From: Gaiellasilicea sp963749515
GTDB taxonomy: Bacteria; Actinomycetota; Thermoleophilia; Gaiellales; Gaiellaceae
Direction of reading: 5' to 3'
Assembly (NCBI GenBank): GCA_963749515.1
Contig: CAVVMR010000002.1
Span: forward strand, 137,002 to 201,001
DNA: 64,000 bases
This document shows, piece after piece, positions 23,118 to 32,101 of the stretch (within the stretch, counting starts at the first letter, position 1; each line of letters opens with the position of its first letter). The notes under the pieces were generated by a model, which saw only the letters and a list, made by a program, of their open reading frames with translations, ran no database searches and was not told the DNA's origin. The translations under genes and the position numbers were made by a program.

Positions 23118-24610
23118 AGCTTCTCCTCGCCCTCTTCGTCGTCCTCGCCCCATCTGAAGCCGATGCCGTGGTACAGATCGGCGGGCACGGCCCGCGTCAC
23201 GATCGCGACCGCGACGAACGCGACGGTGGCGACACACGCGCCGACGACCTCTGAGTCGCGAAGCAGGTACGCGGCGCCGACGGCGACACCCGCTGCGATG
23301 CCGACCTTCCAGGCGGCACGCAGGCTCGGCGCGCCGGCCCGATTCGTCCGGCGCAGAGCGACCCAGAGGAAGAAAGCGAGCGCCGTTTCGGCGCCGACGG
23401 CAACCCATGCTGCAGCCTCGGCGCCGCCGGACGGGACGAACGCGAGCCCAAGCGCGAGGACCACGAGGAGCGCCAGACCGTTGGCGACGGCCATCGCCCG
23501 CTGTGCTCGGCCGGCGATCAGGCCAAGCTGCCAGGTCTGGACGAGGAACACGGGAATCAGCGCCAGCGCCTGGATCCTCAGGACAGGCGCAGCATCGCCG
23601 TACTCGTCTCCGAAGAGACCAATCACTGGCTCGGCCAGGATGCCGATGCCGATGACGAGCAGCGTCGCGATCACAAGCGACGCCTCGGTCATGCTCTGGA
23701 GTGCGCGGCGGAGTCGAGAGTCGTCCTCGTCGCCGGCGACCGAGAGCAGAGGCAGCGCGACCGAGAGGATGAGCGCAGGCAGGCCGAGCAGCATCTCGAA
23801 GATGCGGAACGAGGTGCCGAAAAGACCGGTCTGCACCTCCGTCGACAGCAGCGAGACGAGCACGACCAGCACCCGGAAGTAGATGACGCTCATCGCAAAG
23901 GCCACGGCCAGCGGGAGCGTCTCGCGCAGGAGCTGCACGATCACCGTGCGGCGCACGCCGCTCCCAAATCGCACCCCGACCCGTGCCAGGACCAGCGTGA
24001 CCGGGATCAGGGCGACCGCGACGGCGACCTGGAGGCCGAAGAAGGGAAGCAGTCCCGCGCCGGCGAGGACGAGCACAGCGACTCCGGCCAGCGTCAGGAG
24101 ATTGCGGAGCACCTCCAACGCCGTGAGCGAGGCGATCCGGAGCCCGACCCAGATCGGAACTGTGAGCATCGACTGAGCACTGATCAGCACGACGCCCACA
24201 CCACCGATCGCCGTGCCCGCGATCACGACGTTCTCATAACCCGCCACGGCGGTGAAACCGACCGCCGCGAGCACTCCGAGGCTGGCTCCGATCACTCGGA
24301 GAAAGAGCAGGTTGTTGAGGATCTGGACGCGGTCGGCCGCCGTTCGCGCCACCGAGATCTCCCGGCTGCCGACGGCGGTCAACCCTGCGTCGGTGATCCC
24401 TGCAACGATGCCGAGCACCGCCATCACCGTCGCGTAGCGGCCGAAGTCGACGACGCTCAGGTGTCGAAGGAGCAGCACCGCGGTCGCGAGGCCGAGTGCG
24501 GTGCTGATCCCGAACCCGACACCGCGGATGAGGCCGCCCCGCACGACGCGCCCTCCTGCCTCGGGCGTCCGAAGCAGGTCGAGGCTCGGATCCTCGGTGT
24601 CTGCGATCAC
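23114..24610 (-). CDS. Wzx-type polysaccharide flippase (MOP/PST superfamily)
   Basis: 498 residues from GTG 24610, about 13-14 hydrophobic helices. Begins with a short cytoplasmic tail and GGRVVRGGLIRGVGFGISTA, then LRHLSVVDFGRYATVMAVLG, the conserved first-helix pattern of polysaccharide transporters. The tail is acidic (WGEDDEEGEEKL). It should move a lipid-linked oligosaccharide across the membrane, a second export route alongside Wzm/Wzt. It lies 4 bases downstream of a methyltransferase and is coupled by GTGA to the next GT4. Confidence 0.9.
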   Translation of the reverse strand: MIADTEDPSLDLLRTPEAGGRVVRGGLIRGVGFGISTALGLATAVLLLRHLSVVDFGRYATVMAVLGIVAGITDAGLTAVGSREISVARTAADRVQILNNLLFLRVIGASLGVLAAVGFTAVAGYENVVIAGTAIGGVGVVLISAQSMLTVPIWVGLRIASLTALEVLRNLLTLAGVAVLVLAGAGLLPFFGLQVAVAVALIPVTLVLARVGVRFGSGVRRTVIVQLLRETLPLAVAFAMSVIYFRVLVVLVSLLSTEVQTGLFGTSFRIFEMLLGLPALILSVALPLLSVAGDEDDSRLRRALQSMTEASLVIATLLVIGIGILAEPVIGLFGDEYGDAAPVLRIQALALIPVFLVQTWQLGLIAGRAQRAMAVANGLALLVVLALGLAFVPSGGAEAAAWVAVGAETALAFFLWVALRRTNRAGAPSLRAAWKVGIAAGVAVGAAYLLRDSEVVGACVATVAFVAVAIVTRAVPADLYHGIGFRWGEDDEEGEEKL

Positions 24611-24614
24611 GTCC

Positions 24615-25316
24615 TCACGGCGCGGCCTGCGGCACGTGAGCGCGCAGGTCGATCTGCCGGTGCCAGAGGTGACGGAGACGTCCACGCAGCACGCGGTCGA
24701 CGACCGCGCTCCCGCGCCCGAGCGCTCCGAGCGGTCCGACGGAGTCGACCACGAAGCCGGCCTCCTCGAACGCCCGCCGGAGGCTCGAGGGCGAGAACCA
24801 CCGGAGGTGTGTGGCATCGAGCGGGCCGTAGCTCCGAAGCTCCCACCGGCCCTTGAGCAGCATGACGATGATCTCTCGGTGAGCAACGTTCGGCGTGCTC
24901 GCGAACACGAGCGCACCGGGCCGGAGCAGCGGCCGCACGCGCCCGAGGACGGCCCATGGATCACGCAGGTGCTCCAGCACCTCGCTGAGGATCAAGGCGT
25001 CGAACGACTCGGCGGGCCACGGCAGCTCGGCCTGCTCGACATCGCCTTCCACTACCTCGGTCAGCCGTTCGCGAGCCGCGGCCGCCGGCTCCGGGAAGAG
25101 CTCCACGCCGCAGTAGCGGCGGCACTTTCCCTCTGCGAGAGCAAGCGCACCGGTTGCCCCGTTGGAGCAGCCGATCTCCAGGATCGAGGCCTCTGGGTTG
25201 TCGGGCAGGGCGGCAACGTAGTCGTCGCGAGCCATCGCGAAGTACGACGTGTCCTTGTGGTCGTAACCGCCTCCCTGGACGGGCACGGGCCGCTCGTCAG
25301 TCGCCACGGCGTCCAC
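24615..25316 (-). CDS. class I SAM-dependent methyltransferase
   Basis: 233 residues. SILEIGCSNGATGALALAEG near 45 is motif I, with CGVELFPEPAAAARERL next, then SFDALILSEVLEHLRDPWAVL near 105 and GALVFASTPNVAHREIIVML near 135, the PNVxH block of sugar-chain methyltransferases. ATLLRWFSP-like HLRWFSPSSLRRAFEEAGF follows. GTG start at 25316 lies 1 base from a TAG that may end the upstream gene. Probably methylates a sugar hydroxyl. Confidence 0.88.
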   Translation of the reverse strand: MDAVATDERPVPVQGGGYDHKDTSYFAMARDDYVAALPDNPEASILEIGCSNGATGALALAEGKCRRYCGVELFPEPAAAARERLTEVVEGDVEQAELPWPAESFDALILSEVLEHLRDPWAVLGRVRPLLRPGALVFASTPNVAHREIIVMLLKGRWELRSYGPLDATHLRWFSPSSLRRAFEEAGFVVDSVGPLGALGRGSAVVDRVLRGRLRHLWHRQIDLRAHVPQAAP

Positions 25317-25317
25317 C

Positions 25318-26645
25318 CTAACGCCGCCGACCGCCGGAAACTGGCTCGCGAAGCGGCCGTGACTGTCGCGCGAAAACCTCGTCGCCCGAGCGACGAGCGC
25401 GCCAGTGTCGCTCCCGCGCGGAGGAGGGCCCCACTCTCCGAGGAGCGCCGGCGGGGCGATGAGGCGACCCGTTCGATCAGCTCCCCGAGCGGCTCTCCAA
25501 TCCGTGTCCAGGACAGGTCCTCCTGCGCAGCAGTTACCGCCGAGCTCGCGGCGGTATGGGCGCGATCGTCATCGAGCAGCCCGGCCAGCGCCTCCGTCCA
25601 GCCGTCGACGTCGCCCGCAGCGACCACACGCCCCATGCCCCTCGACTCGACGAGGTCTGCCAGCACGTCACCCCCCGTCACGACCAGCGGCGTCCCGCAG
25701 GCGATGTGATCCAGCAACCTCGTGCGGAAGGCCAGCCTCGCTTCGAGCGAGTCGCGATGCGCGCTCACCCCAACATCTGCCTCGGCGAACCAGGCGAGGC
25801 GCTCGTCATACGGCACCCAGGCTCGGTTGAAGAAGACCGAGCGCCCATCGAGCCCGAGCTGTGTCGCGAGCGCGACGGCCTGATCGGCCATCGTCATCTC
25901 GCCGACCGCGCTGCTCGGATGCGCCAGCCCGAGGAACAGCAGCTTGACGTCGCTTCTGGTCTCCGCGAGACGTGCGACGGCGCGGATGACGGTCAGCGGG
26001 TCGAACCAGTTCCAGATCCCACCGCCCCAGAGCAGCAGGCGGTCGGACGCCTCGATCCCCGGCAGCACTCCTTTCACCGCCGGCCCCGATGCGGGCGGAG
26101 CCGGGTCGATGCCGAAAGGCACGACGGCGACGAGCGACGCCAGGGTCGGATCGTCTGCGTAGGCCTCCGGGGACACTCGCCCGAGCGCCGCGAGCGCCCC
26201 CAACCAGTGATCGCGCTGCCGGTCGCTGGCGCAGAGAAACGCGTCTCCGAGCAGAAGCGCGACGCGTGTCGTGGCGACGACCTCGTCGTAGCGAATGCTC
26301 TGCAACCGATCGCGTGCCTCCTGTTCGGCGAGGAGGGCGGCGGCCTCCACGAGTGCCGGCGCATAGAGATCGAAGACCAGCCGGACGCCTGCCCGGCGCA
26401 GCCGTCGTATCAGGCCGAGCGGCAAGGTCTGCGCCACGACGACGTCGGCTGCCAGACTCGCCACCGTTCGCACGGACTCAGCCTTTCGAAACGTGTACGG
26501 CGTCCCCGGAATGCCTTCACCCGGTGCGACGAGCGTCACCTCGAAGCGGCCCGGAGAGCTCGGTCGCGAGACGGTGATACCGAATCCCAGGACCCGCCAT
26601 CTGCTTCCCGACCGGATCCGTGGACCACATGACGACACGGAGCAT
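25318..26645 (-). pseudogene. GT4-family glycosyltransferase, frameshifted near its start
   Basis: The ATG at 26645 reads MLRVVMWSTDPVGKQMAGPG and IRYHRLATELSG, then loses sense. In the next frame the protein continues GRFEVTLVAPGEGIPGTPYT. Removing one G from the GGG at 26552-26550 (minus strand) joins them as ELSGRFEV. Downstream are VFDLYAPALVEAAALLAEQE near 115, RLLLWGGGIWNWFDPLTVIR near 225, and CGTPLVVTGGDVLADLVE near 330, all typical of a GT4 subfamily. The 3' end is unclear: the frame stays open to 25061 inside the next gene, while a TAG at 25320-25318 in another frame sits just before that gene. A second indel is possible. One-base errors in the assembly would explain this. Confidence 0.7.
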
Positions 26646-26650
26646 TCGCG

Positions 26651-26656
26651 TATCGT
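26651..26656 (+). promoter_or_regulatory. -10 hexamer of the GT2 gene (leaderless type)
   Basis: TATCGT on the plus strand, 10 bases before ATG 26667, in the 21-base gap between divergent glycosyltransferase genes. No equally good site was seen for the leftward gene. Confidence 0.35.
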
Positions 26657-26666
26657 GCCTTGTCCC

Positions 26667-27734
26667 ATGCGGGCCGTCGTCGTCATCCCGACGTTGAACG
26701 CCTGCGGACTGCTCGCCGAGGCCGTCGCGAGCATCGAAGCCCAGTCCCTTCCGGTCGAGACCATCGTCGTCGACAACGCGTCGACCGACGGGACGCTGGA
26801 AATGCTCGCGGTGCGTTTTCCGAAGGTGACGGTCGTCCAGAACACGGCGAACCTCGGCTTCGGGCGTGCCGTGAATCGTGGCGCTGCCGAGGCCGGCGAC
26901 TCCGACGTGATCATCCTGGTCAACAACGACGCCGTCTGTGCGCCCGACTTCGTGGCGGAGCTGCTCGCGCCGTTCGCGGACGAATCGGTCGGCATGACGG
27001 CGGGTGTCCTCCTGCAGGGAGCCGCACCGGAGCTGATCGACTCGGCAGGAATCGAGCTCGACACGACGCTTGGCTCGTGGGACTACCTCTGGAACCGCCC
27101 GGTGAGCGCGTTGGCGGCCGCGCAGGACCCGGTCGGTCCGTGCGGCGGCGCAGCCGCGTATCGCCTGCCCGCATTCCGGGAGCTCGGCGGCTTCGACGAG
27201 ACGCTCTTCGCGTACTGGGAGGACGTCGATCTCGCCCTGCGCTTCCGCGAGGCGGGTTGGCGGTGCGTCCTGGCGCCCGGCGCGCGCGCGGTGCACAAGC
27301 ACGGGCAGACACTCGGAGCGGCGTCGCCTGCGGCGCGCCGGCTGGAGGCGTTCGGTCGTGGCTATGTACTGGCGAAGTACCGTGTTGGCGGCCGCAACCC
27401 GCTACGGAGGGCGAAGATCGCCGCGCTCGACTGGCCCGTGCTCGCCGTGCATCTCATCCTGCGGCGGGAGGCAGGACCTGCGCGCGAGCGCCTTCGCGCC
27501 CGCTCGCTCGGCCTGCGGGCTCCAGGTCGCCGGGCACCACTGGAGCTGGCTGCGGTCGGCTTCGCGACCGCCGTGCGACGGCAGGTGAACCAGCTTCGCC
27601 TGCGCGTCGCAGGCGGCCTTCCCGACTCACTTCACGGACGGCGCCGACAAAGGAGATTGACGTACGGCTCGGTCCACGGCTCCGAGATCGAGACGGCGCG
27701 CCCGTTCGCTTCGTCGATCCACTCGACGTCGTAG
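26667..27734 (+). CDS. GT2 glycosyltransferase (rhamnosyltransferase-like)
   Basis: 355 residues. MRAVVVIPTLNACGLLAEAV, VDNASTDGTLEML near 35, NLGFGRAVNRGA near 62 and VNNDAVCAPDF near 83 mark a GT-A enzyme. GPCGGAAAYRLPAFRELGG near 155 and FAYWEDVDLALRFREAGW near 182 hold the acceptor-side ED-D motif. C-terminal 100 residues are basic. The last 103 bases overlap the convergent FkbM gene, more than other pairs here. Another frame would end at TGA 27658-27660 with a plausible tail, so a further one-base error near 27600 is possible. Confidence 0.82.
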   Translation: MRAVVVIPTLNACGLLAEAVASIEAQSLPVETIVVDNASTDGTLEMLAVRFPKVTVVQNTANLGFGRAVNRGAAEAGDSDVIILVNNDAVCAPDFVAELLAPFADESVGMTAGVLLQGAAPELIDSAGIELDTTLGSWDYLWNRPVSALAAAQDPVGPCGGAAAYRLPAFRELGGFDETLFAYWEDVDLALRFREAGWRCVLAPGARAVHKHGQTLGAASPAARRLEAFGRGYVLAKYRVGGRNPLRRAKIAALDWPVLAVHLILRREAGPARERLRARSLGLRAPGRRAPLELAAVGFATAVRRQVNQLRLRVAGGLPDSLHGRRRQRRLTYGSVHGSEIETARPFASSIHSTS

Positions 27735-28468
27735 CCGCGTTCCCGTAGCCAGACGAACAGCTCGTCCTGCGAGGAACCTGCGCGCTCGAGCAAGACCGGA
27801 TTGCACTCGAGAAAGAGCGCGCGTGGCGGCCGCTCCGCCGTCACGAGACGTTCCATGCCCCGGAGGGCGGCAAGCTCGGCTCCCTCGACGTCCAGCTTGA
27901 CGACATCGACCGGGCCGTCGATCACGTCGTCCGCACGGACGACCTCGATCTCGACGGGATCGGCTTCGCCCTCTGGTTCGTAAAGGCTGCTCTCGTCACC
28001 GCGGATGAAGAACCGCACGCTTCCCGGCGACGCGCCGAGGGCTTTGGGGACGATCTCGACCCTGGACTCGACGCCGTTTGCGAGGAGATTTTCGCGCAGA
28101 ACACCGAGGACGCTGCCGTTCGGCTCGAACACGACGACGCGGCCGTCCGGCCCCACCGCACGGGCCTCGTGCACCGTGACGAAGCCGAGATGGGCGCCGC
28201 CTTCGAGGACCACTCCGCCCGCGGGGACCGCCTCCGCCAAAAGACGGACGAACGTCCGCTCGCGCCCGAGCTCGCGCAGCTCACGGACGTAGTGGAGCTG
28301 GGCAAGATCGGTGCCTGCGATCCGGACGCCGTCCACATCGAGCACGAAGCGTTCGAACGGGCGGGACGCGAGCGGCGCAACTCGGTCGACGATCGCCCCG
28401 AGGCCCAGCCTCCGCGCGAGCCTGGCGAGCCATTCGAGCGTCGTCAATGCGGCGAGCTTCGCTTGCAT
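27632..28468 (-). CDS. FkbM-family methyltransferase
   Basis: 278 residues. VPAGGVVLEGGAHLGFVTVHEA near 85 is the FkbM motif I (usual DVGANxG here EGGAHLG). VFEPNGSVLGVLRENLLANG near 115, DVVKLDVEGAELAALRGMER near 190 (the KIDVEGxE family hallmark) and LFLECNPVLLERAG near 222 complete the family pattern. The N-terminal 45 residues form helices outside the catalytic core. O-methylation of a sugar is the usual role. Divergent from the dehydratase gene, with TAGTGT (28486-28481) 12 bases before the ATG. Confidence 0.88.
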   Translation of the reverse strand: MQAKLAALTTLEWLARLARRLGLGAIVDRVAPLASRPFERFVLDVDGVRIAGTDLAQLHYVRELRELGRERTFVRLLAEAVPAGGVVLEGGAHLGFVTVHEARAVGPDGRVVVFEPNGSVLGVLRENLLANGVESRVEIVPKALGASPGSVRFFIRGDESSLYEPEGEADPVEIEVVRADDVIDGPVDVVKLDVEGAELAALRGMERLVTAERPPRALFLECNPVLLERAGSSQDELFVWLRERGYDVEWIDEANGRAVSISEPWTEPYVNLLCRRRP

Positions 28469-28480
28469 GGCTCGCTCTCG

Positions 28481-28497
28481 ACACTACCCGATACCCT
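28481..28497. promoter_or_regulatory. divergent -10 hexamers (FkbM gene / dehydratase gene)
   Basis: TAGTGT on the minus strand (28486-28481) is 12 bases before ATG 28468; TACCCT on the plus strand (28492-28497) is 11 bases before ATG 28509. The match is weaker than at other sites. Confidence 0.3.
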
Positions 28498-28508
28498 TCT
28501 CGCGGCCC

Positions 28509-29646
28509 ATGAGCGACTCGATCTGGACTCCGGCCGGGCTCGACGCGCTCCAGCGCGAGTTCGCGGACGTCTACGGGGGGCGGACGGTGCTCGTCACCGG
28601 CGCGGACGGGTTCATGGGCTCTCACCTGACCGATGCCCTCGTCGAGCTGGGCGCGAACGTCCACGCGTTCGTCCGCGCCACCTCGAGCGGCGCGCTGAAC
28701 AACATCTCGCACCTCCGCAACCGGCTGAGCGTGCACTTCGCCGATCTCACCGACAAGACGTCGATCGACTACCTCGTCAAGGACCTTCGCGACGCGCCGG
28801 ACAAGCCGTACGTGTTCCACCTCGGCGCACAGGCACACGTGGGCGAGTCTTGGCACCGGCCCTACGAGACGGTGATGGCGAACACCATCGGAACGCTCAA
28901 CCTGCTCCAGTCGATCGTCGACTGGGGGCTCGAACTGGAGAAGTTCGACACGGCCGGCACCTCGGAGGAGTACGGCAACGTCGACGAAGCGGTCACCCAC
29001 CATCACGACTTCGACGAAGCGGGCGGGCTGATCCTGCACGAGCGCTCCCCGATCAACCCGAAGTCGATCTACGCCACGGCCAAGGTCGCAGCCGACTTTC
29101 TGACGATGAACTACCACGACGCGTTCGGCGTCCCGGGTGTCGTCACGCGCATGTTCAACAACTACGGGCCGCGGCAGAACCCGCGCTACGTCACCGGAAC
29201 GATCATCACGCAGGCGTTGACTCGGCCGCACGTCGAGCTCGGCGCGCTGGAGCCGCTGCGCGACTTCTGTTTCTGCACCGACGGCGTCCGAGGTCACCTG
29301 ACCGTCGCTGCGCACGGCGTTCCCGGCGACGTCTACGTCTACGGGCAGGGTCAGAACATCTCGATGGCGGACTGGTCCGAGCTGATCCTCCGGGTCGGGC
29401 GTGAGAGCGGATTCTGGGGCGACGACCGCGAGATCGTGACAACGCCGGCGCGCCTGCGGCCCGGGGTCACCGACGTGATGGCGCTCAAGGTCGGCTACGA
29501 GAAGCTCCACGGCGAGACCGGCTGGGAGCCGCAGGTCTCGTGGGAGGAAGGGCGTCCGGCAGACCATTTCCTGGTACGCAGAGAACCGAGAGCGCTGGAT
29601 CGGCCGTGTCGACTGGCTGACGACCGACGCCGCCGTCCAGACGTGA
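28509..29646 (+). pseudogene. NAD(P)-dependent sugar-nucleotide 4,6-dehydratase (GDP-mannose dehydratase-like), one-base frameshift near C-terminus
   Basis: About 378 residues after repair. Short-chain dehydrogenase fold: VLVTGADGFMGSHLTDAL near 30 (NAD loop), HLGAQAHVGESWHRPYET near 105, DTAGTSEEYGNVDE near 150 and a catalytic YATAKVAAD near 190. TRMFNNYGPRQNPRYVTGT follows. At 29550-29552 an extra G in GGG throws the frame off; deleting it gives EEGVRQTISWYAENRERWIG and then WLTTDAAVQT and a TGA at 29644-29646, a normal C-terminus. That TGA overlaps the GTG of the next gene in GTGA. Without the repair, the frame fuses to the fucose synthase gene, which is an artefact. Product with its neighbour is probably a GDP-6-deoxyhexose. 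Confidence 0.8.
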
Positions 29647-30566
29647 CACGCATCCTCGTCACCGGCGGCGGCGGCTTCCTCGGCTCGCACCTCGTCGAGC
29701 GGCTCGAACGCGACGGCCACGAGGTCTTCGCAGCCAGGCGCCGCGACTACGACCTGACGTCGATGGACGCCGTGTCACGGCTCTTCGACGACGCGCGCCC
29801 TGAGCTCGTCTTCCATCTTGCCGCCGAGGTAGGTGGGATCGGTGCGAACCGGGCGAACCCGGGCCGGTACTGGTACGCAAACCTGGTGATGGGCACTCAC
29901 GTGCTCGAGCAGAGCCGGATTCACGAGGTCGGCAAGCTGGTCGTCGCAGGCACGGTCTGCGCATACCCCAAGAACAGTCCAGTCCCGTTTCGCGAAGAAG
30001 ACCTCTGGGACGGCTACCCGGAGGAGACGAATGCTCCATACGGCGTCGCCAAGAAGGCGCTGCTCGTCGGGAGCCAGGCATACCGGGCGCAGTACGGCCT
30101 CAACGCGATCTATCTCCTGCCGGCGAACCTCTACGGGCCGCGGGACAACTTCGATCTCGAGAGCTCGCACGTCATCGCGGCGCTGATCCGGAAGATGATC
30201 GAGTCGCCCAGCGAGGTCGTGCTCTGGGGCGACGGCACACCGACACGCGAGTTCCTCTACGTGGAGGACTGCGTCGAGGGATTCGCCCTGGCCGCGGAAC
30301 GCTACGACGGCGCCGAACCCGTCAATCTCGGGACCGGCGTCGAGACCTCGATCCGCGAGCTCGCCGAGACGATCGCCGACGTGACCGGATTCGAGGGAGA
30401 GGTCGTCTGGGACACGTCGATGCCGAACGGCCAGCCGCGGCGACAGCTCGACGGCTCCCGCGCGGCAGAGCTGTTCGGCTTCCGCGCGGGTACCCCGCTG
30501 CGCGAGGGACTCGAGCGAACCGTCGCCTGGTACCGGGCCGCCGCTCCCGCGCATGCCGCTCGCTGA
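29643..30566 (+). CDS. fcl: GDP-L-fucose synthase (GDP-4-keto-6-deoxymannose 3,5-epimerase/4-reductase)
   Basis: 307 residues from GTG 29643. RILVTGGGGFLGSHLVERLE is the cofactor loop. HLAAEVGGIGANRANPGRYW near 60, the Ser/Cys pair of GTVCAYPKNSPVPFREEDLW near 108 and APYGVAKKALLVGSQAYRAQ near 137 (Tyr and Lys of the active site) are hallmarks of the family. LLPANLYGPRDNFDLESSHV near 165 is also characteristic. It makes GDP-fucose or a related sugar from the product of the dehydratase upstream. Followed by a 14-base overlap with a membrane protein gene. Confidence 0.9.
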   Translation: MTRILVTGGGGFLGSHLVERLERDGHEVFAARRRDYDLTSMDAVSRLFDDARPELVFHLAAEVGGIGANRANPGRYWYANLVMGTHVLEQSRIHEVGKLVVAGTVCAYPKNSPVPFREEDLWDGYPEETNAPYGVAKKALLVGSQAYRAQYGLNAIYLLPANLYGPRDNFDLESSHVIAALIRKMIESPSEVVLWGDGTPTREFLYVEDCVEGFALAAERYDGAEPVNLGTGVETSIRELAETIADVTGFEGEVVWDTSMPNGQPRRQLDGSRAAELFGFRAGTPLREGLERTVAWYRAAAPAHAAR

Positions 30567-31746
30567 CCGGCTGCGAGCCGCGCGCACGGGTACGGGCGCC
30601 TTGCTCGTCGGCGCGATCCTCGCTCAGTGGCTCTCGACGCTCTGCGCCGTCGGCTTCGCGTCGTCACACGTCGGCTGGCGTTTCGAGCAGGGAATCGACT
30701 CGTTCCACGCGGTTCAGGGGGCGTTCGGGCTCGCCGACGGCGACCTGCCCCGTGAGGGATCGGGAATCCTGTGGCCGGTCATGCTCTCGCCCTTTGCGAG
30801 CGTGGCCGACACCGTCGACGGCGTCTTCGCCGGCGTGGTGCTGCTCAACGTGCTCGTCCTCGCGCCGCTGGCTCTCGTCTCCGTCTACTGGGTCGCCGTG
30901 CGAATCGGTGGCAGGCTCCTCGGAGTTTCCACTGTGGCCCTCTGGTTGCTCGGGCCGTGGCTTCTGCCCGTATTCGCACTCGATTCCTACGACCCAGTCG
31001 TCCGCGACCGCGTGCTGCCGCTCGTCCTCGGGCTGACCGCGGAGCCGGCCTTCCCGGCTGCCGTGGCCCTCGTCTCATCCGCCGCGCTGATTGCGACCTC
31101 GCTCGATCGCCGAACACTCACCGGCGCCGCCTTCGCAGGGCTGGTCGCCGGCGCGGCCGTCGCAATCGAGCCGCGCAGCCTGCTCTTCCTGGGCGCTGCT
31201 GCGGGCGCCTACGTTGCCGCCCGGCGCGTTCCCGAGGCGGTCACGTTTGCGCTCGCCCTCGCGCCGGCGGTCCTGGCGGTCGTGCTCTGGCAAACGCGTG
31301 CGGTCCCCGGCCCCGACCCTCTCTCGTTGGGGCCGGTCGACTGGGGGCAGTTCACGGGCAACATGGCGGGCCTGCGCGAGTACTTCTGGAGCCAGCGGCT
31401 CCTGCAGTGGCTTCCGCTCGCCGGGGCGATCGCCGTCGCGCGCCGCTCCGTGCCGCTGGCGCTGCTGATCGGCGGCTGGATGCTGTCCTTCGGCGTGGTC
31501 CTCGGCTCGCAGCCCGGCGCTGGTCTGGACGGCGGAGGCATCTTCCGAGTGCTGCTACCTGCCCTGCCCGCATATGTCCTCCTCGTCGCCGCGATACCGC
31601 TCCTCGTCCCGACACTCGCCGTCCGGCTCGGCCCGCGGCTCGATCCGCTGTCGCCGGGCTACCGTCCCGGCTGGAGTGCGCTGGCCGTCGCGGGCGTCCT
31701 CCTCGCACTCGTCCCGCTTGCGACCGCCGCGCTCGGGGCCGCCTAG
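30553..31746 (+). CDS. polytopic membrane protein, function unknown (GT-C-like layout)
   Basis: 397 residues with about ten hydrophobic helices. The first outer loop WRFEQGIDSFHAVQGAFGLADGD lies where GT-C enzymes carry DE or DD, but no paired acidic residues occur there, only a single Asp. Other loops contain SQPGAGLDGGGIFRVLLPAL near 320. It starts inside the end of the fucose synthase gene, so it is probably co-transcribed. It ends sharing CTAG with the convergent DUF2304 gene. It could be a glycosyltransferase, a ligase or a polymerase. Confidence 0.65.
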   Translation: MPLADRLRAARTGTGALLVGAILAQWLSTLCAVGFASSHVGWRFEQGIDSFHAVQGAFGLADGDLPREGSGILWPVMLSPFASVADTVDGVFAGVVLLNVLVLAPLALVSVYWVAVRIGGRLLGVSTVALWLLGPWLLPVFALDSYDPVVRDRVLPLVLGLTAEPAFPAAVALVSSAALIATSLDRRTLTGAAFAGLVAGAAVAIEPRSLLFLGAAAGAYVAARRVPEAVTFALALAPAVLAVVLWQTRAVPGPDPLSLGPVDWGQFTGNMAGLREYFWSQRLLQWLPLAGAIAVARRSVPLALLIGGWMLSFGVVLGSQPGAGLDGGGIFRVLLPALPAYVLLVAAIPLLVPTLAVRLGPRLDPLSPGYRPGWSALAVAGVLLALVPLATAALGAA

Positions 31747-32099
31747 ACCTTCTCCTCCTCGGCGACGCGGCGCTCGAGCAACGCGAGCTTCTGCGCCAGG
31801 ATCACGTTCTGGTCGGCGAGCTTCGAGATCACCGTCGAGTAGTGCAGCAGGACCGCGAGGATGAAGAGCGTCGCGACCGCGAAGAGTACGGCCGGCGGGT
31901 AGCCGGTGACGCCCAGCCAGCCTGCGATTGTGTCCAGGCCGCCGCGCCACGCGGAGAGGACGAGCAGGACGACCCCGGTCGCGAGCCAGAGCAGCGCGTA
32001 GCGCTCGCGCAGCCGGCGGCTGCGAATCAGCTCGAGGACGACGAGGATGAGCAGGACCGAGGCAACCGAGCCTGCGATCGAGACGTACAGCGGGGTCAT
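31743..32099 (-). CDS. DUF2304-family membrane protein
   Basis: 118 residues with three hydrophobic helices and a C-terminal amphipathic helix ending LAQKLALLERRVAEEEKV. The SRRLRERYALLWLATGVVLL block near 30 is diagnostic of DUF2304. These proteins occur next to DPM1-like GT2 genes, as here with a 2-base gap, and may help handle the polyprenyl-phosphate sugar. That role is not established. Confidence 0.85.
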   Translation of the reverse strand: MTPLYVSIAGSVASVLLILVVLELIRSRRLRERYALLWLATGVVLLVLSAWRGGLDTIAGWLGVTGYPPAVLFAVATLFILAVLLHYSTVISKLADQNVILAQKLALLERRVAEEEKV

Positions 32100-32101
32100 G
32101 G

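Noticed and set aside
28311..30566. 751-residue bifunctional dehydratase / GDP-fucose synthase
   Set aside because: The join encodes nonsense; one-base deletion restores a proper C-terminus and stop. The two genes are separate.
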